Part shown: piece after piece, positions 18,488 to 26,660 of the stretch
How the letters are laid out: the number at the start of each line of letters is the position of its first letter
How positions within the stretch are numbered: the stretch's first letter is position 1
Assembly (NCBI GenBank): GCA_018436705.1
Contig: JAHDLA010000018.1
Location: 62,001-126,000 of the forward strand
DNA: 64,000 nt
DNA from: Sedimentibacter sp.
Lineage (GTDB): Bacteria; Bacillota; Clostridia; Tissierellales; Sedimentibacteraceae
Direction of reading: 5' to 3'
Program-made: the position numbers and the translations under genes
Notes under the pieces: generated by a model
The model's input: only the letters and a program-made list of their open reading frames with translations
Told to the model about the DNA's origin: nothing
Databases searched by the model: none

Positions 18488-19471
18488 TCATTTATCTCTT
18501 AGCGCATTTATAATTTCCGGCACTATTTTATACATGTCTCCTACTATTGAGTAGTCAGCAACATTGAATATAGGCGCTGACGGGTCATTATTTATTGCAA
18601 TTATAATTCCTGATTCCTTCATTCCTGCAATGTGCTGTGGCGCGCCTGATATGCCACAAGCAATATAAACCGCAGGTTTTACGCGGTTTCCGCTGTATCC
18701 TACCTGGTGCTCTTTTGATATTATTCCAGATTCAACTAATGCTCTGGATGCTCCTATCTCTCCACCCAGCAGTTCTGCAAGCTCTTTAATCATATTAAGA
18801 TCCTGTGAGCTTTTTACAGATGAGCCTGCAGCTATCACAACATTAGCATCAGCTATATTTATACTGTCTTTCTCAATTTCTTCTAATATTTCAACTGAGC
18901 TTTGAACCAATTTAACCGGCTCAGCAACAATCACTTCGCCTTTTCTATTCTCATCACGTATTGCCTCATTGAATTCTCTGTATCTTACCGTAGACATCTG
19001 AGGATATACATCAGATTTTATGTGAGCCAGAATATTTTCGCTGAATGCCGGCCTGATCTGTATCAATTTTCTATCATCATCTATTTTTAAATCTGTGCAA
19101 TCTGCAGTCAAACCTGCGCCTGTCAGCGCTGCAACTCTAGGGGCCAGACTTCTTCCAAATGTCGTTGCACCGAACAGACAAATTTCAGGTTTTATTTCAT
19201 CTATTAAATGGGCTGCATTTTCTGCATACAACACCTCGTCAGGCATGTTGAAAATTTCCTCATCAGATATGTGGTATACCTTGTCGGCTCCCCTGTATAT
19301 TAGCTCTTGAACATCTATTTCTTCCGGTCCCATTATCAAGGCAATTAGATTACATTTAAGCTCATCAGCTAATAATCTTCCTTTCCCAAGAAGCTCATAT
19401 GAAATTTTATGAATTTTCTTATTTTTCTGCTGGGCAAAAATTAATACTCCGCTGTATTGCTTTTCTGTCAT
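18488..19471 (-). CDS. etfA: electron transfer flavoprotein alpha subunit
   Basis: Large subunit of the Etf heterodimer binding FAD. The C-terminal FAD domain shows GYSGNRVKPAVYIACGISG and the conserved ASR..V..G pattern (GASRALVESGIISKEHQVG). At 327 residues it lacks the N-terminal ferredoxin-like [4Fe-4S] extension found in LctC/CarE-type EtfA. It starts one base after the etfB stop, so the two are co-translated, and precedes the hydroxyacid dehydrogenase. Whether the complex bifurcates electrons cannot be judged by eye. Confidence 0.94.
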   Translation of the reverse strand: MTEKQYSGVLIFAQQKNKKIHKISYELLGKGRLLADELKCNLIALIMGPEEIDVQELIYRGADKVYHISDEEIFNMPDEVLYAENAAHLIDEIKPEICLFGATTFGRSLAPRVAALTGAGLTADCTDLKIDDDRKLIQIRPAFSENILAHIKSDVYPQMSTVRYREFNEAIRDENRKGEVIVAEPVKLVQSSVEILEEIEKDSINIADANVVIAAGSSVKSSQDLNMIKELAELLGGEIGASRALVESGIISKEHQVGYSGNRVKPAVYIACGISGAPQHIAGMKESGIIIAINNDPSAPIFNVADYSIVGDMYKIVPEIINALRDK

Positions 19472-19472
19472 G

Positions 19473-20273
19473 TTATGCCTCCTTAAGAATCTTTCTTTCT
19501 TTTAAAACACTTAATATGTCCATTACTGCCTTTTCATCACATTGAGAATATAACCTGCCTTCTCTGGTTGACTCAGGAGGCATTTCTATTTTTTTAACCT
19601 TTGTTGGTGAACCTTTGGCCCCTATTTTTTCTTTTTCAATGAACTCACTTATATCTTCATAGCTCCATTTGACTATTTCAGCCTTACGAGCCTTCATTTT
19701 GTTTTTAAATGACGGAAGTCTGGGACTGTTTACATCTTTTGTTACAGTTATCAATACGGGGTAGTTTCCTCTTTTTAAATACCGACTTTCCCAAACTGCA
19801 CTTACAGCTTCTATACTATCTTCGTTATACTTTTCTATTACCTCAACATTGCTTATATGTGGTATTCCGAGATAACCAGCAATCTCAGGTCCCACTTGGC
19901 CAGTATCTCCATCAACAGTCTGTATACCAGCAATTATTAAATCATATTCCATTTTTTTGATAGCGGAAGACAGTATACAGGATGTGGCTTTTACATCCGA
20001 TCCTCCAAATTTCATGTCTGTAAGAAGAATCCCCTCATCTGCTCCTCGTGCAATTGCCTCTCTCAATGCCTCTTCAGCTTGCGGAGGTCCCATTGTCAAT
20101 GCTGTAATGCTAGCATTTAGCTTTTCCTTAATTTGAAGCGCAGCCTCCAGCGCATTCAGATCAAAGGGATTTATTTCTGTGCCTGCTGAAGATCTGTCAA
20201 TTCTTCCTTTTTCTCTATCAAATCTGACCTTTTCCATATCAGGCACTTGTTTTATAAGTACTATTATTTTCAT
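19473..20273 (-). CDS. etfB: electron transfer flavoprotein beta subunit
   Basis: Small Etf subunit (266 residues). The N terminus MKIIVLIKQVPD..K and NPFDLNALEAALQIKE are typical, and the nucleotide-binding segment VDGDTGQVGPEIAGYLGIPH is conserved. AGGAGG lies 5-6 nt before the ATG. The permease gene ends 68 bp upstream with no convincing terminator between, so etfB probably lies in the T-box-controlled transcript. Confidence 0.94.
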   Translation of the reverse strand: MKIIVLIKQVPDMEKVRFDREKGRIDRSSAGTEINPFDLNALEAALQIKEKLNASITALTMGPPQAEEALREAIARGADEGILLTDMKFGGSDVKATSCILSSAIKKMEYDLIIAGIQTVDGDTGQVGPEIAGYLGIPHISNVEVIEKYNEDSIEAVSAVWESRYLKRGNYPVLITVTKDVNSPRLPSFKNKMKARKAEIVKWSYEDISEFIEKEKIGAKGSPTKVKKIEMPPESTREGRLYSQCDEKAVMDILSVLKERKILKEA

Positions 20274-20341
20274 TTGAACCTCCTGATGTAAGTTTGTAGG
20301 AAGGAATCTCTAAACTATCAAAATTTCCTCCTGAAACTGAT

Positions 20342-21505
20342 TTACTTGTTTAATAATTTCATCTCTCTATTTCTTTTTATTCCTACAATTATAAACGGAA
20401 ACATTACTACAAATATTGAAAAATACCCAAGATACTTATACCCTACATTAATTATCTGAGCTATTCCAAAGCTGGCAACAATTACATCCAAAATCAACAT
20501 TACCAGAACTATAAACAAATTTCTGCTTCTTTCAGATTTTATATTCCTTACAAGAATCTGCTTTCCTCCAAATCTTACTACAAGTGAAAAAGCAAAAGTA
20601 ATTATTGTTGATACTGAAGCCATAACAACAAACAATACATATACACTCTCAAGAACAGGCATACCCAGCTGCTGCACTATATAGAAATTAGGGAGAAGAC
20701 TGTTAATTGATTCCGGCTGAAATCCATAGTTAACAAGTGCTATAACGGCCAGCATTAATCCGTTTAAAACCATTCCAAGCACCGCCGCCTTCATTGAATC
20801 TTTTTTTGAATCCAAGCCATCAGATACCGATATGCAGTTCCCTATTATACCGGTTGACTGAAACCCTGCATAAGAAATTGCAATCCAAATACCTCCGGCA
20901 ACAGGGAAGTCTGAAAAAGATGTAGCGGCCCAATTATATGCAATTGTTCCGCTGCTTAGCTTTATCCCAAGCGTAACTATAATTGCAAGTATAACAAGAA
21001 TTCCAAGTGTAAGTCCTGTAGATGCTGCCTTAACCAGCTCTGCACCATAAATAACAAGCGCAACCGAAACTACAACCAATATTATTGTACCCGTCCACAT
21101 ATTCAGTCCGAAAAACTGCTCAAGCAGCTTGGCACTTGTTGCAATGCAAAGACCAGGTGCCAAAAGACATGTTACGAGAAAACATATCTCAAAAAAGGTA
21201 CTGAATAATTTTTCGTATGGATGAAAAAATTTATTTGTAAAAGTTTTAAAATCATGTATTTTGTTCACTCTTGAATATTCCAATGCAAAATATATCGCCA
21301 ATGCCAGCAATGACATTGCTATTATAGGTGTAAAAATGCCCAGTTTACCATAAGCTGCATAATATGATACAACCTGCTTTCCTGATGCCACACCAGGGCC
21401 CACATGTGTTCCGAACCACACAGCGGCAATACCTATGAATGTCGGTACTATAGACTTTCGCTTTTTTTGTGTGATGTTTTCCTTATCTCCCAAATTAATA
21501 TCCAT
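20342..21505 (-). CDS. YkvI-type amino acid permease-like membrane protein
   Basis: About ten transmembrane helices over 387 residues. The N terminus IAAVWFGTHVGPGVASGKQVV resembles the unwound helix-1 glycine motif of LeuT-fold amino-acid permeases and the YkvI family (GAGFATGQE in the paralogue at 26.7 kb). No biochemical substrate is known for the family. AGAGGAG lies 7 nt before the ATG, and a T-box leader with its own sigma-A promoter is directly upstream, so uptake of an amino acid or its 2-oxo/2-hydroxy derivative is the natural inference. First gene of the permease-etfB-etfA-dehydrogenase unit. Confidence 0.8.
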   Translation of the reverse strand: MDINLGDKENITQKKRKSIVPTFIGIAAVWFGTHVGPGVASGKQVVSYYAAYGKLGIFTPIIAMSLLALAIYFALEYSRVNKIHDFKTFTNKFFHPYEKLFSTFFEICFLVTCLLAPGLCIATSAKLLEQFFGLNMWTGTIILVVVSVALVIYGAELVKAASTGLTLGILVILAIIVTLGIKLSSGTIAYNWAATSFSDFPVAGGIWIAISYAGFQSTGIIGNCISVSDGLDSKKDSMKAAVLGMVLNGLMLAVIALVNYGFQPESINSLLPNFYIVQQLGMPVLESVYVLFVVMASVSTIITFAFSLVVRFGGKQILVRNIKSERSRNLFIVLVMLILDVIVASFGIAQIINVGYKYLGYFSIFVVMFPFIIVGIKRNREMKLLNK

Positions 21506-21573
21506 TTATTGCTCCTCTAATTTAAAATTTATATAACAACTTTGGCCAAAGTCTATATATTGAATAAAAAAAT

Positions 21574-21850
21574 GAATAAAAAAATCTTTCATTCCTATAA
21601 ACACATTTGCATTCAAATGTGCTTATAGGGACGAAAGATTCCGCGGTACCACCCTTATTATGATATAAATATCATCACTTCAAAGTCTAACAACTTCTAA
21701 CTCTGTAACGTGAGTTCACGCATCCGTCTACTCGGTTCCCCTTTGAACAGACATGCTCAACAGTGAATATTACATATTTCTTCCGTTATCGGCTCGCACC
21801 ATCACCGACTCTCTGTGAACGACTAAAATATCTTTCTCTGCATCAACGCA
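21574..21850 (-). promoter_or_regulatory. T-box leader (tRNA-sensing riboswitch), probable Phe specifier
   Basis: On the minus strand the leader opens with GCGTTGATGCAGAG, carries the AGAGAGTCGG bulge and GGTGCGAGCC distal elements of stem I, and reaches the invariant T-box GGTGGTACCGCGG (21641-21653). A very long terminator hairpin follows (arms about 21583-21609 and 21614-21640) with a T-run. The triplet just before ACTGTTGAGC, where the specifier sits in aligned T-boxes, reads TTC (21765-21767), i.e. Phe; this assignment is tentative. It should antiterminate the permease-etfBA-dehydrogenase unit when the cognate tRNA is uncharged. Confidence 0.92.
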
Positions 21851-21874
21851 TATAATATTTTTTTGATATTTGTA

Positions 21875-21903
21875 ATAATAATTCATTTTCTTTTGTTTGT
21901 CAA
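21875..21903 (-). promoter_or_regulatory. sigma-A promoter of the T-box unit
   Basis: On the minus strand, TTGACA (21898-21903), 17-nt spacer, TATTAT (21875-21880), about 25 nt before the start of the T-box leader. Confidence 0.75.
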
Positions 21904-21931
21904 TATGTTTTTTATTATTATTAAAATTAAT

Positions 21932-21984
21932 TTAAAAAGAGCCCGCAAGCTGACATTTTAATTTTTCCTCAGTCTCGCAGGTTC
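21932..21984 (-). terminator. terminator after the DUF2892 gene
   Basis: Long imperfect stem (arms 21969-21984 and 21939-21953, rich in G-C) followed on the minus strand by CTTTTTAAATT. It separates the DUF2892 gene from the T-box promoter. Confidence 0.75.
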
Positions 21985-22037
21985 CCTGTAAATTTTTATG
22001 TAATTCATATACCAATATCGATTACCATATGAATTGA

Positions 22038-22490
22038 TTATTTTTCCGCAACGCTATGCAGTTCTTCAACACTTGCTGACTTTATAGAAAAGTCATCTCT
22101 CAACATCTTGTATGCAATTTTTTCATTATTTATTTCTTCAGAAGTTCTGATTCCCAATTTCCTTATTATAGGAGCAGAAGGACACCAGCCTTGCAAAGCA
22201 TGCTGCATCAAAAATAAACCTGCTGTTCCCGAAAGCATAAACCAATATTTTTTATTTGTTGTTAATCCTATAATAGTGCTTGCAAGGACCACACTGGCTG
22301 CACGCACTTCAATAATTCTGTCCATGTCCCATTCACTATTTAGCTTATCAATGTTGTCAGACAATATTTTGTCACTGCTGTTTTTATATATGTTTATCCT
22401 TCTTAACGTACTGTTTTTTATATTTGCATTTGTAGCTGTATTTGTATTTAAAGCTATTCTTTTTGTTGTTGGCGGAAATATTTTTTTCAT
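22038..22490 (-). CDS. DUF2892 (YgaP-like) membrane protein
   Basis: A 150-residue protein with a polar N-terminal stretch (about 60 residues, Asn/Thr/Lys-rich) and a DUF2892 region: two hydrophobic helices (about 63-79 and 83-97) ending in QGWCPSAPIIRKLGIRT. The C-terminal tail of about 35 residues is charged. DUF2892 occurs alone or fused to rhodanese domains; no rhodanese is present. AAGGAG is well placed before the ATG. It follows the 2-hydroxyacid dehydrogenase gene by 77 bp on the same strand. Confidence 0.75.
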   Translation of the reverse strand: MKKIFPPTTKRIALNTNTATNANIKNSTLRRINIYKNSSDKILSDNIDKLNSEWDMDRIIEVRAASVVLASTIIGLTTNKKYWFMLSGTAGLFLMQHALQGWCPSAPIIRKLGIRTSEEINNEKIAYKMLRDDFSIKSASVEELHSVAEK

Positions 22491-22567
22491 ATAATCACTC
22501 CTTTTTACGTAGTATTCTACGAAAAAAAGATAAAATACGCGTATATTTCTGCCATAAAAATCCTTTT

Positions 22568-23536
22568 TTACTTAAGTTCAGGAACTACATTTGGCGGAAC
22601 TTCTTTAAATAGTGCTTTAACCAGGTTTTGAGCTGCCAGCATTGCCATATCATTCCTAGTTTTTTTTGTAGCAGATCCTATATGAGGGAGTAAAACAACG
22701 TTATCCATTGTGAGCAAAGGATTGCATTTATCAATTGGCTCCTGCTCATACACGTCAATACCTGCTCCCAGTATTTTCTTGTTTTTCAGTGCCTCTATTA
22801 ATGCTTTTTCATTTACGGTTGCTCCTCTTGAAGCATTAATAAATATAGCATCGTCCTTCATCATGTTAAATTGCTCTTTATCGATCATATGATAAGTTTC
22901 ATCTGTCAAGGCTGTCATTATCAAAATAAAATCACTTTTTTGGAGAAGCATATTAAGATTTGCATACTTTACGCCCATTGTTTTTTCTGCTTCAATCTTT
23001 CTTGACCTGTTGTAATACAGGACATCCATATTAAATCCGTAACGTGCTCTTTTGGCCACATCTTCTCCTATTCTTCCCATTCCTATGATACCAAGAGTGG
23101 CATGGTGAATATCTTTTCCAAACATTTCTTCAGATTCAGCCGAGTTCCACATTCCTTCCCTTACATATCTGTCCATCTGTACAACTTTTCTGGCAGTCGA
23201 AAGAATAAGTGCAAAAACCAAATCAGCAACAGTATCATTCAAAACACCTGGAGTATTAGTTCCAATAATATTTCTTTTTTTCATAGCTTCTATATCAAAA
23301 TTGTTGTAACCTACAGAAATATTGCTGACTACTTTTAACTTAGGCGCATGTTCAAGAAAATTATCATCTATCCTTGTACCTACTGTAAGCAGCCCTTCCT
23401 TGTCTTTAAGCTTACCAATAAGTTCATCATCGCTTTCTATGCCACTTCCCTCATACTTTTCATACTCACAATGCTGACATATGTACTTTTCAACAAAATG
23501 TGGTATTTCCTTTGCAATATACACCTTTGGTTTCAT
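22568..23536 (-). CDS. NAD-dependent D-2-hydroxyacid dehydrogenase
   Basis: Reduces a 2-oxoacid to a D-2-hydroxyacid (glyoxylate/hydroxypyruvate reductase family). The Rossmann motif GMGRIG is at 152-157; catalytic R237 (NASRGATV), E266 (DVYEQEP) and H285 (LLPHIGSAT) are all present. 322 residues is standard. AGAGGTGG precedes the ATG. The neighbouring EtfAB-linked hydroxyacid oxidase and second dehydrogenase at 25.6 kb suggest hydroxyacid fermentation, but the true substrate (glyoxylate, phenylpyruvate or another) cannot be told from sequence by eye. Confidence 0.9.
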   Translation of the reverse strand: MKPKVYIAKEIPHFVEKYICQHCEYEKYEGSGIESDDELIGKLKDKEGLLTVGTRIDDNFLEHAPKLKVVSNISVGYNNFDIEAMKKRNIIGTNTPGVLNDTVADLVFALILSTARKVVQMDRYVREGMWNSAESEEMFGKDIHHATLGIIGMGRIGEDVAKRARYGFNMDVLYYNRSRKIEAEKTMGVKYANLNMLLQKSDFILIMTALTDETYHMIDKEQFNMMKDDAIFINASRGATVNEKALIEALKNKKILGAGIDVYEQEPIDKCNPLLTMDNVVLLPHIGSATKKTRNDMAMLAAQNLVKALFKEVPPNVVPELK

Positions 23537-23607
23537 CGTCCACCTCTTATGATTTTAATGTACTTATTATAACATTTTAATGTCATTTTCTCAATATTTT
23601 GGCAAAT

Positions 23608-24342
23608 TTATTTGATAAAACTTTTCCGCATATTAAGTGCGGTCAACCTCTGTATGTCATAAAAGAAATTATGCATTAAACCTGCCGTTGTTTTTTGAGC
23701 TACAACCAGCACTATGGAGGTAATTTTATTGAATCTTATATGTTCATTTTTAATGAAGAAATATTTTCGATATGTTTCCAGCGCTTTTTTAGTGTTAAAA
23801 TATATATACCCCTCAACTGTATTTAGATATATTCCTCCTTTTTCAACTTTAAATTTCTGATGCTTATTGTACATTTTTATAACCCAATTTTCGTAAGATC
23901 GATGGCTGTGCAAAAGTTCAACATTAGCATGTTGAGGAATAGTCAAATCCTGTATAAGGTGACATGATGCTCCAAGAAAAAACATTGCAGTTTTCACATC
24001 CCCAGCCATATATTCCCTTATTGCTCTGTTATAATATGATAGGCATTCTATTTTTGCATTGCTGTTTCCATACAACCCTCTTTTAGTATTAGGGTTAAAA
24101 AAATGATTACTGCTTTTAAAATCCTGATCAGCCCATACAGCCCCTTCATTTATATTTACTGCATATTTGCTCAGCATCCTGTAAATATTTTCATGCCCGT
24201 CTTTTTTTAATATTTCTAACGCCTGATTGTTTATAAATTTATGTACTATGCATTCTGTTCTTACAACTTTCTTTTTTAAAGGATTGACTGCCTTAACTAC
24301 CTTTTTGTACAAATATCCGTATGATTTTTCAATAGCTCCCAT
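23608..24342 (-). CDS. zinc-dependent phospholipase C-like protein without signal peptide
   Basis: Fits the bacterial zinc-dependent phospholipase C fold. Metal ligands can be placed at H34, D72 or D74 (VWADQDFKSS), H80 (NHFF), then H128-x3-D132-x5-H138 (CHLIQDLTIPQH) and H147-x3-E151 (HRSYE). The last four repeat the spacing of secreted clostridial and Bacillus enzymes. Unlike them there is no signal peptide, and the mature N-terminal Trp ligand is absent; the C-terminal beta-sandwich of alpha-toxin is also missing. Such leaderless homologues occur in clostridia with unknown role. AAGGCAG is close to the ATG. Confidence 0.75.
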   Translation of the reverse strand: MGAIEKSYGYLYKKVVKAVNPLKKKVVRTECIVHKFINNQALEILKKDGHENIYRMLSKYAVNINEGAVWADQDFKSSNHFFNPNTKRGLYGNSNAKIECLSYYNRAIREYMAGDVKTAMFFLGASCHLIQDLTIPQHANVELLHSHRSYENWVIKMYNKHQKFKVEKGGIYLNTVEGYIYFNTKKALETYRKYFFIKNEHIRFNKITSIVLVVAQKTTAGLMHNFFYDIQRLTALNMRKSFIK

Positions 24343-24412
24343 AACTGCCTTCCATTATGTTAATTTATGATTATTTTGTTCATGTTTTTTTCTATTATCC
24401 TCTAATATAATC

Positions 24413-24449
24413 AAAAAAGAATTTTCCGCATTACGAAAAATTCTTTTTT
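24413..24449. terminator. bidirectional terminator between SLH and PLC-like genes
   Basis: Near-perfect inverted repeat running from a six-A tract (24413-24418) through GAATTTTCCGC and back to a six-T tract, with T-runs on both strands. It lies just after the SLH gene stop codon. Confidence 0.8.
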
Positions 24450-24456
24450 ATTGTTT

Positions 24457-25377
24457 TTATTTGTTTATTGTTATTGAGTATGTTCTGTCTTGAATTCCTT
24501 TCTTGGACACTGTTATTTTAACAACCGTACTTTCCAATTCAGCCAGCTTGACTTCTGCCGTACAAACAATACCACCTTCTATATCTGATGCCGTACTCAC
24601 AATTATTTCTGAACCTTCTGTATACGAATCAAAATTAATTACCGTTCCTTTCACCGTGTCAGCTACAAATACAATCTTTGAAGCATCTTGTGATGCATTT
24701 GCATTATATACAGTTTTTTCTTCATCAAAAGCCTGGTTCATTTCTGCACCTTCTATTGATAATTCAGATATTACGGCATATTCAACATCCCTATCTATCG
24801 ATCTGTCTAATGCTACCAACGCTTCTGCTCTCGTTATGTAATTATTAGGATTAAAGTTACTATCGTTATCTCCGATCATGTATCCATTACTTGCAACTGC
24901 ACCAACGTAATCAATCGCCCATTCAGCAATATAATTCTTGTCTGAAAACACAGATACATCTCCACTGCCTGAAAGGTTATTTATTCTGCAGATAACAGCC
25001 GCAACTTCCTGTCTTGATACTTCATCTGAAGGTCTTACTTCTTCATTATCATCTCCCACAATATATCCAGCCTTAACAGACTTTTGTATTTCTGAGTAAT
25101 ACCATTCACTCCCGTCAATATCATTAAATTCTACTTCTGCAGTTTCTTCAAAACCATATGCTTTGTTTACCATGGTAATGAATTCAGCTCTAGTTATAGA
25201 ATTATTCGGTTTGAAAGAACCATCTTCATACCCTGATATTCTTTTTTCATCAAACCATTTTTGTATAGTTTCTCCAGCCCAATGATCAGTATAATCAAAT
25301 CCAAAAGCAGGAGCTGTTACCATTAATAATACAATCATGGCTGTTCCTATTAACATCATAAATTTTCTATTAAACAT
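24457..25377 (-). CDS. SLH-domain surface protein with cadherin-like C terminus
   Basis: Secreted protein (signal peptide about 1-27, ending PAFGFD) with three S-layer homology domains (about 28-75, 80-140, 145-205). Their key motifs are NNSITRAEF, SDEVSRQEV and NNYITRAEA. They are followed by a beta-rich cadherin-like segment (about 205-306) ending in the typical TYSITINK. SLH domains bind pyruvylated secondary wall polymer and hold proteins on the cell surface. AGGGGA lies 7 nt before the ATG. Role unknown; one of three SLH proteins in the window. Confidence 0.88.
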   Translation of the reverse strand: MFNRKFMMLIGTAMIVLLMVTAPAFGFDYTDHWAGETIQKWFDEKRISGYEDGSFKPNNSITRAEFITMVNKAYGFEETAEVEFNDIDGSEWYYSEIQKSVKAGYIVGDDNEEVRPSDEVSRQEVAAVICRINNLSGSGDVSVFSDKNYIAEWAIDYVGAVASNGYMIGDNDSNFNPNNYITRAEALVALDRSIDRDVEYAVISELSIEGAEMNQAFDEEKTVYNANASQDASKIVFVADTVKGTVINFDSYTEGSEIIVSTASDIEGGIVCTAEVKLAELESTVVKITVSKKGIQDRTYSITINK

Positions 25378-25554
25378 TTATGTCCCCTTACAAACAATTT
25401 TTCTAATTTATTCTTATTTTCCCACGTTCAACATTGAAAGTCAAAACACTAAATATGTAAGTTATAAAAATAATTACCATCATCTGAAAAATTAGTCTGT
25501 TTATCTGACAATTTTTTATAATATAGACATTCTACATGACAACATCATGTTATC

Positions 25555-25583
25555 TTGCAAAGGTCATCAATATTTAATATAAT
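25555..25583 (+). promoter_or_regulatory. sigma-A promoter of the second 2-hydroxyacid dehydrogenase gene
   Basis: TTGCAA (25555-25560), 17-nt spacer, TATAAT (25578-25583), 28 nt before the start codon. Confidence 0.6.
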
Positions 25584-25610
25584 ATTTAAAATAGTGCATA
25601 GGAGGTACTT

Positions 25611-26573
25611 ATGAAAATAGTTGTTTTAGACGGATATACCACAAACCCGGGTGACTTGTCCTGGGATGAAATAAAAAGGCTTGGTGATGCAGACATATAT
25701 GACAGGACACCTGCGAATCTCACAGCCGAAAGAATAGGATCGGCTGAAATTGTGCTTACAAACAAATCTCCTGTTTCAAGAGAAACTATAGAAAAATGCG
25801 GAAACATAAAATATATTGGTGTTCTTGCAACAGGCTATAATATTGTAGATGTAGATGCCGCTACAGAAAATAATATTGTTGTTACAAACATACCTTCTTA
25901 CGGAACAGCGGCAGTAGCACAATTTACTATTGCGTTATTGCTTGAAATATGCCACCACATAGGCGAGCATAACAGAGCAGTAATGAACGGAGACTGGACG
26001 GCAAATAATGACTGGAGCTTCTGGAACTATCACCTTACAGAACTGGAAGGCAAAGTAATGGGAATTATAGGATACGGACGCATAGGCCAAAAAACGGGTC
26101 AGATCGCACAGGCACTCGGTATGAAAGTACTGGCAAATGCTAATCACCCTAATCCTTCGTTGGAAAATGAGAATTGTAAATATGTTGACTTTAAAACATT
26201 GATAAGAGAATCCGATATTGTATCACTTCACTGTCCGCTTACCCCTTCTACACATGGAATCATAAACAAGAATACTATTGCAGAAATGAAAGATGGCGTA
26301 ATTATAATTAATACTTCAAGAGGTCCTTTGATAGTTGAAGAAGATCTAAAAAATGCTTTAAACAGCGAAAAAGTAGCTGCTGCAGCATGCGATGTGGTTT
26401 CTGATGAGCCAATAAAAAGCGATAATCCTCTGCTGACTGCTAAAAATATTATATTAACGCCTCACATTGCGTGGGCACCAATAGAAGCAAGAATGAGGAT
26501 GATGGATTTAGCTGTAAAAAACTTGATGGGATTTATTGACGGAAGTCCTATTAACGTGGTGAACCGACAATAA
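25611..26573 (+). CDS. NAD-dependent D-2-hydroxyacid dehydrogenase (second copy)
   Basis: Same family as the gene at 22.6 kb but clearly divergent in sequence; closer in appearance to hydroxypyruvate reductase-type members. GYGRIG is at 154-159, R237 (NTSRGPL), E266 (SDEP) and H285 (LTPHIAWAP). 320 residues. ATAGGAGG lies 7 nt before the ATG and a good promoter precedes it. The next gene, 87 bp downstream, is a YkvI-type permease. This pairing mirrors the permease-hydroxyacid oxidase unit on the other strand. Confidence 0.9.
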   Translation: MKIVVLDGYTTNPGDLSWDEIKRLGDADIYDRTPANLTAERIGSAEIVLTNKSPVSRETIEKCGNIKYIGVLATGYNIVDVDAATENNIVVTNIPSYGTAAVAQFTIALLLEICHHIGEHNRAVMNGDWTANNDWSFWNYHLTELEGKVMGIIGYGRIGQKTGQIAQALGMKVLANANHPNPSLENENCKYVDFKTLIRESDIVSLHCPLTPSTHGIINKNTIAEMKDGVIIINTSRGPLIVEEDLKNALNSEKVAAAACDVVSDEPIKSDNPLLTAKNIILTPHIAWAPIEARMRMMDLAVKNLMGFIDGSPINVVNRQ

Positions 26574-26660
26574 TGCATAGGAAATATCTTATTAAAATGA
26601 ATGTAATATAATACATGTTCTCTAATACAATATCTATATAGACTGAAAGGATGTGTTGCG

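Noticed and set aside
20274..20341. Possible terminator between the permease gene and etfB
   Set aside because: Only a weak AGGAGG/CCTTCCT pairing with no T-run; read-through is more likely.
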